From Candidatus Kryptoniota bacterium (GTDB lineage Bacteria > Bacteroidota > Ignavibacteria > Kryptoniales > JAKASW01), in the NCBI GenBank assembly GCA_036567965.1, contig DATCTN010000030.1:186001-250000 (forward strand): a stretch of DNA of 64,000 bases, given 5' to 3'. The notes beneath the pieces are model-generated. The model had not been told where the DNA came from and ran no database searches. It saw only the letters and a list, made by a program, of their open reading frames with translations. This document shows positions 1 through 8,764 of the stretch, piece by piece; position 1 is the first letter of the stretch, and every line of letters begins with the position of its first letter. A program made the translations under genes and the position numbers.

Positions 1-166
1 AGCATTTACGGGAAGACAGGGGAAGTATGTCAAGCTTGCCGATACGATCGCAGGATTCAAAGCCATTATCGAAGGAGATTGCGATGAATGGCCTGAGAGC
101 GCGTTCACGATGGTCGGTACGATTCACGAAGCCGAAGACCAGGCAAAGAAACTCCAGAGCGCGTAA
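1..166 (+). CDS. atpD: ATP synthase F1 beta subunit, C-terminal end (partial)
   Basis: Only the last 54 codons are present, in the frame starting at base 2. They encode the conserved C-terminal tail of the catalytic beta subunit: a [19 protein letters not shown] segment followed by [13 protein letters not shown], the usual end of AtpD, and a stop at 164-166. The subunit carries the nucleotide sites that make ATP in the F1 head on the inner face of the membrane. The stop overlaps the atpC start by one base (TAATG), so the two are translationally coupled in an atp operon that continues to the left of the window. Confidence 0.93.
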   Translation, partial: AFTGRQGKYVKLADTIAGFKAIIEGDCDEWPESAFTMVGTIHEAEDQAKKLQSA

Positions 167-588
167 TGGCGGATGAGCAGACGGACAAACTGCTGAGACT
201 TGAAATCATAACCCCACAGCGAAGCGTATATTCGGGAAATGTCGAATCCTTTTCAGCACCGGGGACATCGGGAGGATTCCAGGTACTGCACAACCACGCG
301 CCTTTCCTGACGACCATCGGTGTCGGAGAAGTGAGCATTCGGGAAGAGGCCGGCAGAGAGTTTCAGTATTCCACGACAGGTGGATTTGTCGAAGTCAGCA
401 ACAACCACGTGACCTTTCTCGCTGACACTGCCGAACGAAAGGATGAAATCGACATCGAAAGAGCCAGGGCCGCTCGAGCGCGAGCAGAACAGCGGCTCGA
501 TAAGAAGGAGCCGGGTATCGACGTCGACCGGGCCAGGATCGCACTCGCACGGGCAATGAATCGGCTGAGAATAGCGGACGCCCTCTAG
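166..588 (+). CDS. atpC: ATP synthase F1 epsilon subunit
   Basis: A 140-aa protein of normal length for AtpC. The N-terminal beta-sandwich (about residues 10-95) contains LEIITPQRSVYSG and a GGFQVLHNHAPFLTTIGVG segment, the family signature. The C-terminal helical hairpin (about 95-140) is rich in Arg and Ala. Epsilon is part of the central stalk and inhibits ATP hydrolysis. The ATG overlaps the atpD stop by one base, so the start is certain. It is the last gene of the atp operon: a 92-bp gap with a new promoter follows. Confidence 0.96.
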   Translation: MADEQTDKLLRLEIITPQRSVYSGNVESFSAPGTSGGFQVLHNHAPFLTTIGVGEVSIREEAGREFQYSTTGGFVEVSNNHVTFLADTAERKDEIDIERARAARARAEQRLDKKEPGIDVDRARIALARAMNRLRIADAL

Positions 589-631
589 CATAATTCCAAC
601 CTTAACAGCAACGCGGAGTCCGATTTCCTTT

Positions 632-663
632 CTTGTTTAGAACGCTACCCAAGGCTAAATTTG
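632..663 (+). promoter_or_regulatory. Bacteroidota-type promoter, CTTG-N20-TAAATTTG
   Basis: CTTG at 632-635, exactly 20 nt, then TAAATTTG at 656-663, a full match to the Bacteroidota -7 consensus TAnnTTTG. The predicted transcript would start near 670, just before the AGGAG ribosome site at 671-675 of the TPR lipoprotein gene. Confidence 0.6.
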
Positions 664-680
664 TGAAGTGAGGAGTACTT

Positions 681-2417
681 GTGAGTAAGTCAGCTTTGAT
701 TTTTGTTGTCGGTTTAGCGGTGACACTTGGCGGTTGTTCCGCGGGCAAATTGGCTACCGCTCCGTCGGAGAAGACCGGGCTGACGCAGGATGATCCGGTT
801 GCGAATAATCCCAAATATCGCGCCGCGATGGAACACTTCATGGATGGAAGCCTGAACGATGCGAAGGGCGAATTCGCAAAAGCGATCCTCGATTATCAGG
901 ACGCCCTCCGCTTCTACGACGACGCCGCAATACTAGATGCCATGTCCGTCGACTACACGCGGCTGGGAAAACCCGACAACGCGATCCAGACGTCGAAGGA
1001 AGCGGTGGCACTTGAACCCTCTAACGTTTCATACAGGCGCACACTCGCCCAGGCATACCTCGCGGGTTTTGAAGTGGACAGCGCCAAAATTGAATTTCAG
1101 AAAATCCTGGCTATCGACAGCACTCAGGTCCCTGATCTGGTAGTCCTGGCCCAATTGTATCAGCGGGACGACCCACGAACGGCGGCTGATCTATATGAGA
1201 AGGCTCTTCAGCTTCATGGCCCCGATTTTCCGACCATGATGCAGCTCGTTCAACTTTACAACTCGACGGATCAATTCGAAAAATCAATCAATGTCCTGAA
1301 CGAGATGCTGAAGCTCGATCCTTCCAATTTACCGCTCAAAGAAATGCTGGTCGACCTGTACCTGCAGACCGACAGGAATCAAGCGGCGGTCGACCTCCTG
1401 CAGGAATTGATGCGAACGAACCGGAGCGATTTCGACCTGAAAGCAAGGGCAGCGACGGCGTACCTGAGAATGAAAAACTTCAAGGCGGCCGACAGCCTTC
1501 TCGATACCGTTTTCACATCTGATTCCACGAAAGCCGACGCTAAGTTCGCTATCGGGCAATTCTATCTGAACGAAATGCAGCGCGACTCTTCTGTTGCGCC
1601 GTTCGCGCAGGAAATCTTCGGACGGCTCCTGAAAATGTATCCGAAAGACTCGCGGTCATATTTGATGTCCGGTCTCGGCGCATCATATGCCGGCCATGAC
1701 TCGACGGCCGGTGTGTACTTGAACAAAGCCGTCGAACTCGATTCAACAAACCAGGGCGCGTGGCAGGCAATTGGTGTATTTTATTTTCAGAAAAGCGATT
1801 TCAGGCGAATGGCAGACGCGATGGGAAAGGCCGTGGGGTGTGTTCCTGAAGACTTCAGACTAAATCTTTTTTACGGTATCGCACTGAATCGAGACGGAAG
1901 AAACGCGGAAGCGGTGAAGCCGCTTGAAAAAGCCGTCTCCCTCAATCCTACGGACATGGATGCGTTGAGCACTCTTGCTCTCGTCTACGAAGCCTTGAGA
2001 CGGTACGATGACGCCTACAGGGTTTACGATACAGCGCTGAAAATTGACGCGAAGAATTCTTTAATACTGAACAACTACGCTTACAGTCTTTCAGAAAGAG
2101 GGAAGGATCTTGATCGCGCGCTCAAGATGGCACAGCTTGCGATTCAACTCGATCCCAACAACAGCGCATTCCTCGATACCATAGGTTGGGTTTACTTCAA
2201 GCTCGGGGATTTCGATAAGGCGGCTTCATACGTCAAGAAGGCGCTTACTTTGAGAACTGCGGCCGATGGATCTCCGGCGACGCTTGAAGAACATCTTGGG
2301 GATATCTATTCCAGCATGGGTGACAAGACCAAAGCGGTGGAGTATTGGCAAAAGGCGCTGGGCCATGATCCGGGCAACGAATCGATCAAACAGAAGATCG
2401 AGAAGACTAAGACTTGA
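681..2417 (+). CDS. TPR-repeat lipoprotein, outer-membrane associated
   Basis: A 578-aa protein with a lipoprotein signal peptide (lipobox LGGC, Cys19) followed by about a dozen tetratricopeptide repeats over most of its length, with recurring phrases such as AILDYQDALRFYDDA and ALKIDAKNSLILNNYAYSL. TPR arrays bind partner proteins; this one should be tethered in the periplasm to a membrane. The GTG start is supported by AGGAG 5 nt upstream and by the signal peptide. The stop overlaps the next lipoprotein gene (TTGA), so it opens an envelope-biogenesis operon with LolB-like, EnvC-like and waaA genes. The precise partner is unknown. Confidence 0.85.
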   Translation: MSKSALIFVVGLAVTLGGCSAGKLATAPSEKTGLTQDDPVANNPKYRAAMEHFMDGSLNDAKGEFAKAILDYQDALRFYDDAAILDAMSVDYTRLGKPDNAIQTSKEAVALEPSNVSYRRTLAQAYLAGFEVDSAKIEFQKILAIDSTQVPDLVVLAQLYQRDDPRTAADLYEKALQLHGPDFPTMMQLVQLYNSTDQFEKSINVLNEMLKLDPSNLPLKEMLVDLYLQTDRNQAAVDLLQELMRTNRSDFDLKARAATAYLRMKNFKAADSLLDTVFTSDSTKADAKFAIGQFYLNEMQRDSSVAPFAQEIFGRLLKMYPKDSRSYLMSGLGASYAGHDSTAGVYLNKAVELDSTNQGAWQAIGVFYFQKSDFRRMADAMGKAVGCVPEDFRLNLFYGIALNRDGRNAEAVKPLEKAVSLNPTDMDALSTLALVYEALRRYDDAYRVYDTALKIDAKNSLILNNYAYSLSERGKDLDRALKMAQLAIQLDPNNSAFLDTIGWVYFKLGDFDKAASYVKKALTLRTAADGSPATLEEHLGDIYSSMGDKTKAVEYWQKALGHDPGNESIKQKIEKTKT

Positions 2418-3172
2418 GCCGCATATTCTTGATCTTCTTTCTTGCGGCGCTATTTGCGGGTTGTGCCACAACTTACGTAAACCTGTCCGGACTGACGGCC
2501 GAGCAGGTTGCGGAAAACATCGAAGGGCAGTCGGGTTCGTTTGCCTCGTTCACATCCACGGGTTACGGGAATTTCGAGACTCCTCAGGGCTCGTTCAACG
2601 CGAGGTTCGAGCTCTCTATCCAGAGACCGTCCCAGGCAATGGTTAATTTGTACGGTCCGTTCGGCATCAAGGTCGCGAAGGTAAGGATCACTTCCGACAC
2701 GCTTATCGTGTATAACAGCATCAAGAACCAGGTTTTCGTCGGCAAACCCAGCGCTTCCAATCTTGGACGTTTATTGATGGTTGCCACAAACGGCTCGTCG
2801 TTTACAGATCTACTTCTGGGATTCATGGTACCTCTCGCGCATCTTGACAAGCCCGACTCATCGTCAAGTTATGACGGGAAGGTTGCGGACTTCACATACG
2901 TGAGTCAGGACACCGTTGAAAAATACACAGTGGACGGCGAGTATCTTCGTACGACGGAGTACCGCCAGACGATCGCAGGTGATGAAGTCATGAAAATCGA
3001 ATATTCGAACTTCACCAAGATCGACCAGATTTATTTCCCGCGAAGTATATCCTTCGAAGACGCGAGGCATCAGGTCTCTGCAAGACTTTACTACCAGGAT
3101 ATCACGTTGAATCAGAAGGACGACTTCGAACTAAACGTGCCGCCGGATGCTCAGGAAGTTATTCTCAATTAG
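2414..3172 (+). CDS. LolB/DUF4292-like outer-membrane lipoprotein
   Basis: A 252-aa lipoprotein: signal peptide with lipobox FAGC (Cys17) and then a beta-rich domain resembling the LolA/LolB lipoprotein-carrier fold (DUF4292 in Bacteroidota). Visible hallmarks are the ARFELSIQRPSQAMVNLYGPFGIKVAKVRI stretch (residues about 60-90, only key part given) and the repeated beta-strand pattern to the C terminus. Members are proposed to take part in lipoprotein or lipid transfer to the outer membrane; that role is inferred from fold similarity. The TTG start overlaps the upstream TGA by 4 nt, so translation is coupled. Confidence 0.7.
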   Translation: MSRIFLIFFLAALFAGCATTYVNLSGLTAEQVAENIEGQSGSFASFTSTGYGNFETPQGSFNARFELSIQRPSQAMVNLYGPFGIKVAKVRITSDTLIVYNSIKNQVFVGKPSASNLGRLLMVATNGSSFTDLLLGFMVPLAHLDKPDSSSSYDGKVADFTYVSQDTVEKYTVDGEYLRTTEYRQTIAGDEVMKIEYSNFTKIDQIYFPRSISFEDARHQVSARLYYQDITLNQKDDFELNVPPDAQEVILN

Positions 3173-4367
3173 TGTCCTTTTGCTGACGGCGTTCAGCCTC
3201 GCCGCTTTTCCTCAGGAAAAACAAAAGGTCACTAAGAAGAAGCAGGAGCTCCAGAAGCTCCAGGGGAACATAAAACTCTATCAGCAGAAGATCGCCGAGA
3301 GCAGTCAGAAGGAAACCGTTTCGTTGTCCGCTCTCGATAAGCTGGAGAAACAGAATTTCCAGACGCGTCAGAGCATAAAGAAGACGTCGGATCGCATCGC
3401 GGCTAATTCCAGGAGCATTTCAATTGTGGAGCAGAAGATTAAGGACGCGGGCGGAAAACTGTCCGACCTCACAAACGAGTACGCGCGGTTCGCAAGGAGT
3501 TTTTACGAGGAGGGAAGACTCCACGATCTCGAACTTGTGATGACAGCTTCCTCCGTGAATGAAATGCTCATCAGATATGAGTACATGAAGAAATTCTCAG
3601 ATCAGACAAAATCCGACATGGATGCCATTGTACTCGAACGGAGCAGACTTTCGGATCTCAAGTCCGATCTAAGGGGCCAGCTTTCGAAGCAACAGGACTA
3701 TTTGGGCCAGAAGAACAGGGAAGAGGCCGAGCTGAGCTCCAGCATCGTCCAGCAGCAGAATCTGATATCCAAGCTCCGGAAGAACAAAAAAGTTTACGCG
3801 GAGCAGCTGACCAGGTCGCAAACCGCAGCGGCCGAGTTGGAAAAGACGATCCAGCAATTGATTGCCGAGGAGGCGAAGCGAGAAGAGGCGAGGAAAAAAG
3901 AAGCCGCGCGCATTGCCGCCGAAAATGAGTCAGCGCGGATTGTTACCCCTCCACTTCCGGCAACTCTTCCTGCAGGTAAAGGGCGGCTCCCGTGGCCGGT
4001 CGATAGGGGTAAAGTCGTCGCCCGCTTCGGCGAACAGGAGAACCCGGTTCTGAAGACGGTGACTCTTAACTACGGGATCGACATCTCTGTTCCCGAGAAT
4101 GCTTCTGCGAAAAGCGTTGCAGATGGGGAAGTCTCCAGAATTTTCTGGCTCCCTTCTTACGGAAATCTGATAATCGTCGACAATTATAACGGCCTGCGTA
4201 CAGTGTATTCGCATCTTTCAGATATCTTCGTGAAGGAGGGCGACAAAGTAAAAGCAGGCCAGACATTGGGAACGATTGGTGAGTCTCTCGGAGGATATGT
4301 GCTGCACTTTGAAGTTTGGGTCGACAAAGATAAACAGGATCCTGAATCATGGCTAAGCAAGAAGTGA
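3147..4367 (+). CDS. EnvC-like murein hydrolase activator (coiled coil + degenerate M23 domain)
   Basis: A 406-aa exported protein. It has a signal peptide (residues 1-22), a long Lys/Glu/Gln-rich coiled coil (about 24-260), then a C-terminal LytM/M23 domain (about 280-406). Active M23 peptidases bind zinc through H(x)nD and HxH motifs. Here the first motif reads NYGIDIS, with Asn instead of His, and the last reads VLHFEVW, with the first His of HxH lost. That is the pattern of EnvC, a non-catalytic LytM factor that activates cell-wall amidases during division. The ATG overlaps the upstream gene by 26 nt and waaA follows with a 19-nt overlap. Confidence 0.82.
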   Translation: MLRKLFSISVLLLTAFSLAAFPQEKQKVTKKKQELQKLQGNIKLYQQKIAESSQKETVSLSALDKLEKQNFQTRQSIKKTSDRIAANSRSISIVEQKIKDAGGKLSDLTNEYARFARSFYEEGRLHDLELVMTASSVNEMLIRYEYMKKFSDQTKSDMDAIVLERSRLSDLKSDLRGQLSKQQDYLGQKNREEAELSSSIVQQQNLISKLRKNKKVYAEQLTRSQTAAAELEKTIQQLIAEEAKREEARKKEAARIAAENESARIVTPPLPATLPAGKGRLPWPVDRGKVVARFGEQENPVLKTVTLNYGIDISVPENASAKSVADGEVSRIFWLPSYGNLIIVDNYNGLRTVYSHLSDIFVKEGDKVKAGQTLGTIGESLGGYVLHFEVWVDKDKQDPESWLSKK

Positions 4368-5653
4368 GCCCTGTTTCCGGGAAGACGAATTTCCTGTATT
4401 CAATTCTGTTCGTCAACGCCATGCGTCTATTCTTCCTTGCAGCATCGCTCGTTAACGGCAAGGCGAGGCGGGGTTTCGTCGGGAGGAGAAAACTCTTTCA
4501 CGATCTTGAGAAAAAACTTGAGAAGATTCCTCATGGCAAACGCGTCTGGTTCCATGCCTCCTCGCTGGGAGAGTTCGAGCAAGCAAAACCGATAATTGAG
4601 CTCATGAAAGAATCGGGTTACAAGACAGTGGTCACATTCTTCTCGCCTTCCGGTCACGATTACTCGCTCAATTACCCCTTTGCGGACGTCGTGACATATA
4701 TTCCTTTCGATACAAAAAAAAACGCCCGCCGGTTCGTTGAATTGGTGTCGCCTGCCGCCGTTATCGTGATGAGATATGATCTTTGGTTGAACCATCTTGT
4801 CGAGGCCCGGAAACATGGAGCGAAGGTCATGCTTGCCGACGCGACTTTTCCGACAAAGCTCCTCAGAAGATCCGCTTTCATAAAAGAATTCTTTCGTGAA
4901 TTGTATCAATGTTGCGACGCCATACTCACGACCACGATAGAGCACAGGAAAATGTTCGACTCGTTCATCGGCGAAGGCAAGGCTGAAGTCGCCGGTGACA
5001 CTCGATACGATAGGGTTCACGCCCGGAGCGTCACGAATAGCGTACTGGAAAAGCTCCCATTGAGGATTGATCGGTCACGCAGGACAGTGGTCGTAATGGG
5101 GAGCACGTGGCCGCAGGATATCGATGTGCTGACGGGCGCGCTCAAGAAGCTAACTGAAGAATATCCGGAACTCCTGATATTGATCGTGCCGCACGAGCCG
5201 ACCTCGGATGAAGTCAGGAAACTCTCTGCTGCTTTCACCGGGACAATGATCTTATCTGAGCTTGACGGCACGACCGAAGGTTTTTCATTTCTCATTGTTG
5301 ACCGGGTCGGATTATTGACCCAGCTTTACGTGCTTGGCGATATAGCATATGTCGGAGGAGGTTTCGGCTCCGGCGTACACAACGTCCTCGAACCTGCCGT
5401 CTACGGCATTCCGATAATCACAGGTCCACGGATAGAGCGATCGGACGAAGCAGTTGCACTTATGAAAGAGGGTGCCCTCTTTTATGTTAAGGATTCGGAA
5501 GACAGCTATGAGATCCTTCGCAGAATGATCAGCGACAGGAGCGCAAGGGAAAAAGCCGGCACGACTGCGAAAAATTTTGTGGATCGCCATCTCGGTGCTT
5601 CAATTTTCGTCGCCGACAAAATCAAACTAATGTGCGGCGGAAGCCCGCAGTAA
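4349..5653 (+). CDS. waaA: 3-deoxy-D-manno-octulosonic acid (Kdo) transferase
   Basis: A 434-aa GT30-family glycosyltransferase that adds Kdo to lipid A precursor at the cytoplasmic face of the inner membrane. The N-terminal membrane-associated helix is followed by WFHASSLGEFEQAKPII, containing the family Gly-Glu with the proposed catalytic base. The C-terminal half has the nucleotide-sugar binding part with YVGGGFGSGVHNVLEPAVYG near residues 330-350. Length matches WaaA/KdtA. It confirms a lipopolysaccharide-type outer membrane. The ATG overlaps envC-like by 19 nt and the next gene begins 7 nt after the stop. Confidence 0.93.
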   Translation: MAKQEVSPVSGKTNFLYSILFVNAMRLFFLAASLVNGKARRGFVGRRKLFHDLEKKLEKIPHGKRVWFHASSLGEFEQAKPIIELMKESGYKTVVTFFSPSGHDYSLNYPFADVVTYIPFDTKKNARRFVELVSPAAVIVMRYDLWLNHLVEARKHGAKVMLADATFPTKLLRRSAFIKEFFRELYQCCDAILTTTIEHRKMFDSFIGEGKAEVAGDTRYDRVHARSVTNSVLEKLPLRIDRSRRTVVVMGSTWPQDIDVLTGALKKLTEEYPELLILIVPHEPTSDEVRKLSAAFTGTMILSELDGTTEGFSFLIVDRVGLLTQLYVLGDIAYVGGGFGSGVHNVLEPAVYGIPIITGPRIERSDEAVALMKEGALFYVKDSEDSYEILRRMISDRSAREKAGTTAKNFVDRHLGASIFVADKIKLMCGGSPQ

Positions 5654-5659
5654 GGATAT

Positions 5660-6829
5660 ATGGACAAACCGTTTCATATCGCATCTTCAAGGGAAATCCT
5701 TGACGGAAAAGTTACAGACATTTACTTTGTGCGCGCTCTCGAGGTACTTAACGCAAAGGGAATCCTAAAGCGGGTTAAAGCGGAATTTGTGGTGAAGCAT
5801 TTTCCGAAAGACTATCCATGGGCGGTGTTCGCGGGTCTCGAGGAAGCATTGTCGCTCCTCAGCACGCTTAAAGTGAATGTCAAATCGATGGTTGAGGGGT
5901 CGGTCTTCCACACCAATGAACCGGTGTTGATTGTAGAAGGTCTTTACCAGGATTTTGCAATATATGAAACAGCAATACTCGGTTTTCTTTGCCAGGCGTC
6001 AGGCATAGCGACCAAAGCGGCGCGAATAAGAATTGCCGCAGGGACGAAGCCTGTGATTCACTTTGGCGCAAGACGCATGCATCCCGCAATCACACCTATG
6101 ATCGACAGGAGTGCTTTTATCGGTGGCTGCAATGGAGTGGCCACAATCGCCGGTGCAGAACTGCTGGGACTTAGGGCGTCGGGGACAATGCCCCACTCGA
6201 TGATATTGCTTTTCGGAGATACCGTCGAGGCTGCCAAGGCCTTCGAAACTGTAATCGACCCCCTCGTCCAACGAACAGTCCTGATCGACACTTTTCATGA
6301 TGAGAAGTTTGAAGCTGTTCGGGTCGCGGAAGCTCTCGGAAGGAAACTCTACGCGGTTCGGCTCGACACACCAGGTTCCAGACGCGGAGATTTTCACGCG
6401 ATTTGCAAAGAAGTCAGATGGGAATTGGATCTCCGCGGATTTCAAAATGTCAAGATCTTGGTGAGCGGCGGCGTAAATGAGAACTCAATAAAGAACTTAA
6501 ACGACGTAGTCGATTCCTACGGAGTGGGAACATCAATAAGCAGTGCGCCGGTATTGGATTTCGCGATGGATATTGTCGAGATAGAAGGAACACCCGTCTC
6601 AAAAAGAGGAAAGTTGTCGGGTGAGAAACAAGTTTACTTGAAAGCGAAAACCGGCGCTCGCGAAGTACTTCCGTCAGCAGCCAATCCAAAGAGAGGCTAT
6701 ACTCCACTCCTCAAGCCGCAATTAGACAACGGGAAGCGTCTGTCGAAAGAGAGGACTCCTCAGGAGATTAGAGACTTCGTTTTACGGCAGTTGAAGGATT
6801 TGAGATTAGAGCTTGAAACCGAATTCTGA
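5660..6829 (+). CDS. pncB: Nicotinate phosphoribosyltransferase
   Basis: A 389-aa protein of the NAPRTase family, which converts nicotinate and PRPP to nicotinate mononucleotide in NAD salvage. Visible hallmarks are the GARRMHP motif near residue 135, the RASGTMPHS motif near residue 173 and VSGGVNENSIKNL near residue 270, in the usual order. The length and sequence resemble the shorter archaeal/Chlorobi-type enzyme rather than E. coli PncB. The ATG has AAGGA overlapping the waaA stop. The last 17 nt overlap the next gene. Confidence 0.88.
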   Translation: MDKPFHIASSREILDGKVTDIYFVRALEVLNAKGILKRVKAEFVVKHFPKDYPWAVFAGLEEALSLLSTLKVNVKSMVEGSVFHTNEPVLIVEGLYQDFAIYETAILGFLCQASGIATKAARIRIAAGTKPVIHFGARRMHPAITPMIDRSAFIGGCNGVATIAGAELLGLRASGTMPHSMILLFGDTVEAAKAFETVIDPLVQRTVLIDTFHDEKFEAVRVAEALGRKLYAVRLDTPGSRRGDFHAICKEVRWELDLRGFQNVKILVSGGVNENSIKNLNDVVDSYGVGTSISSAPVLDFAMDIVEIEGTPVSKRGKLSGEKQVYLKAKTGAREVLPSAANPKRGYTPLLKPQLDNGKRLSKERTPQEIRDFVLRQLKDLRLELETEF

Positions 6830-7244
6830 CGGAAAGACGCTGATATCCGAAGCAACACAAGCACTCGGAAGAAAATTCGAATTCGGCCATTGGATGGAAC
6901 TGCTTCAAGAATCGAGTAGCAGGCTTGGGAAGTCATCTATCTTCGAGGATCTTTCGTTCGATGCCAAGGGTTTTCAAAAAGTTTACAGGCTGGTAGGCTC
7001 AGCCGGATCTAACGGTGTGGACAAATCAAGAGCGGCGGATGAATTAAAAACGCTCCTTGATCGAATTTCAGCCAAACTGGAAATCCTGGTCGGGGGTTTG
7101 CCTGAGGATACAAGGGATGAATTTAGAAAAGAGTTCCTTGCACCTTCGGGCGGATCGTTTGAAAATATGAGAAAGCTCATATCCGACTTCGGTCTGATGA
7201 AAGAGTATTTCCTTATCGAACGAGACAAGGCAAATTCAAAGTGA
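6813..7244 (+). CDS. Conserved hypothetical cytoplasmic protein, 143 aa
   Basis: A charged, mostly helical 143-aa protein with no signal peptide, membrane segment or motif that I recognise. The TTG start lies 17 nt inside the end of pncB and the stop overlaps the thioesterase gene by 4 nt (GTGA), so it is very probably translated as part of this operon. A later start is possible because no ATG lies near the N terminus. Function unknown. Confidence 0.6.
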   Translation: MKPNSDGKTLISEATQALGRKFEFGHWMELLQESSSRLGKSSIFEDLSFDAKGFQKVYRLVGSAGSNGVDKSRAADELKTLLDRISAKLEILVGGLPEDTRDEFRKEFLAPSGGSFENMRKLISDFGLMKEYFLIERDKANSK

Positions 7245-7612
7245 AAAGCGGGCTCGATCCGGGCCGCAAGTCGTCCGTAACATTTAAGGTCGAGAAAAAA
7301 ATGGTGGCGGCATTCGAGGGTAAGACTGTCCATGAAGTGCTCTCGACATTTCATCTTGTTTATTACGCCGAACTCGCCGCGAGACGTCTCATAGAGCCGT
7401 TTCTTGAAGAGCACGAGGAGGCTGTCGGATTTGAAATCTCTCTCAAGCACATCGCTCCTACCCGAATCGGAGAGACAGTAGAGATGATCGCGGCACTTAC
7501 GAAAATGGATGGCAAAAGGGTAACGTGTACGATTGAGGCAAGAAATCAAAAAGGAAAGATCTGCGAGGGGACACAGACACAAATCCTTATCCGCAAAGGA
7601 GAGTTATACTGA
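7241..7612 (+). CDS. Hotdog-fold thioesterase (FlK-like family)
   Basis: A 123-aa protein with the hotdog layout of FlK-type acyl-CoA thioesterases: STFHLVYYAELAARRLIEPF, then EISLKHIAPTRIGETVEM and a beta-sheet ending in TQTQILIRKG. Such enzymes hydrolyse acyl-CoA thioesters, but the substrate here cannot be inferred. The GTG start overlaps the preceding stop (GTGA). The gene ends converge and overlap by 9 nt with hemW on the other strand (7604-7612), with no terminator visible between them. Confidence 0.75.
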   Translation: MKSGLDPGRKSSVTFKVEKKMVAAFEGKTVHEVLSTFHLVYYAELAARRLIEPFLEEHEEAVGFEISLKHIAPTRIGETVEMIAALTKMDGKRVTCTIEARNQKGKICEGTQTQILIRKGELY

Positions 7613-8764
7613 AACGGAGTGTTTTGCGAGAAGATCTTCCGCAATCTCGTCGCAAACGGTAAAGCCTTTACTTGTGAGAGCAAGCGTGTCGACGGAAAGT
7701 GATGCGTAACCAGCCTTGACAAGATCGGCAACGAACTGAGCGCCGATCGATAATCCAAATTTCTCTGCAGCTTCAATCAAGTTTAATCTACCCTGGCGGA
7801 GTTTCAGAAGGACGAATTCATCCAGTTTTTGGGAATCATTTAAGGTTTCCGCGGCCGAGATAGGAGACTTGCCCGCCGAAATTGAATCTACGTAATTCGT
7901 CAGGCTGGAGACATTCCACCATCTTCTACCTGCCATGTAGGAATGAGCGCTTGGGCCGAACCCCACGTACTCTTCGCAGTTCCAATATTTTAGATTGTGC
8001 CTGCACTTAAACCCATCTCTGGAGTAATTTGAAATCTCATAGTGGTTGAATCCGCTGTTTTCAAGAGCTTCCATCACATGCTGGTACATTGCTGCTTCTT
8101 CAGAATCGCCGGCGGGATCGACTTTTCCTTCAGCGACAGCCGAGAACAACGGCGTACCCGGCTCCACTATCAGCGCATAGGCGGAAATGTGTTTTGTGCC
8201 GAGCTCGATCGCTCGATTGAGATTCGATTCAAGCCGTGGAATTGTCTGACCCGGCAATGCGTACATGAGATCGAGATTTACATTTTCGAATCCCGCAGCA
8301 TGAGCTGTCTCGATCGCGGCTGCAGCCTGCTTTGAGTCGTGAATGCGGGAGAGAAACTTGAGCTCGTCATCGAAGAATGACTGTACACCGAAGCTGAGGC
8401 GATTAATGCCTAGATCAGAATACGCCCTCAACTTCTGCAGATCGATCGTTCCGGGATTGCATTCGGCAGTTACCTCCGCGTCCTCCGAGACGTCGAAGTT
8501 GGAGCGGATGGTGTCAAGTATCAAATCGAATTCCTTTTCCGAGAGAAGAGAAGGTGTACCGCCGCCGAAGAATATCGTATCTGCTTTTGGCCTTTCAGAA
8601 GTGCGGGCGGTGATTCCGGATATTTCCCGAACTAATGAACTAATAAACTCATTCCGCAGAGAATGGTTTTCCAGAGAGTAGAAATCGCAGTAGAAGCACT
8701 TCTTCTCGCAGAAGGGAATATGGACGTATATACCTATCGTATGAGCATCCCGATTCTGCCCCAT
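7604..8764 (-). CDS. hemW: HemW-like radical SAM protein (haem chaperone)
   Basis: A 386-aa radical SAM protein with the cluster motif CEKKCFYCDFYS near residues 20-31, GGGTPSLL for SAM binding near residue 70, and the HemW C-terminal domain. Formerly called oxygen-independent coproporphyrinogen oxidase-like; members are now known to insert haem. The reading frame is open for 88 more codons upstream, but that part is the shadow of lepB. The ATG at 8764 (MGQNRDAHTIGIYVHIPFC) gives the normal family N terminus. It overlaps the lepB end by 31 nt. Confidence 0.9.
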   Translation of the reverse strand: MGQNRDAHTIGIYVHIPFCEKKCFYCDFYSLENHSLRNEFISSLVREISGITARTSERPKADTIFFGGGTPSLLSEKEFDLILDTIRSNFDVSEDAEVTAECNPGTIDLQKLRAYSDLGINRLSFGVQSFFDDELKFLSRIHDSKQAAAAIETAHAAGFENVNLDLMYALPGQTIPRLESNLNRAIELGTKHISAYALIVEPGTPLFSAVAEGKVDPAGDSEEAAMYQHVMEALENSGFNHYEISNYSRDGFKCRHNLKYWNCEEYVGFGPSAHSYMAGRRWWNVSSLTNYVDSISAGKSPISAAETLNDSQKLDEFVLLKLRQGRLNLIEAAEKFGLSIGAQFVADLVKAGYASLSVDTLALTSKGFTVCDEIAEDLLAKHSVSV

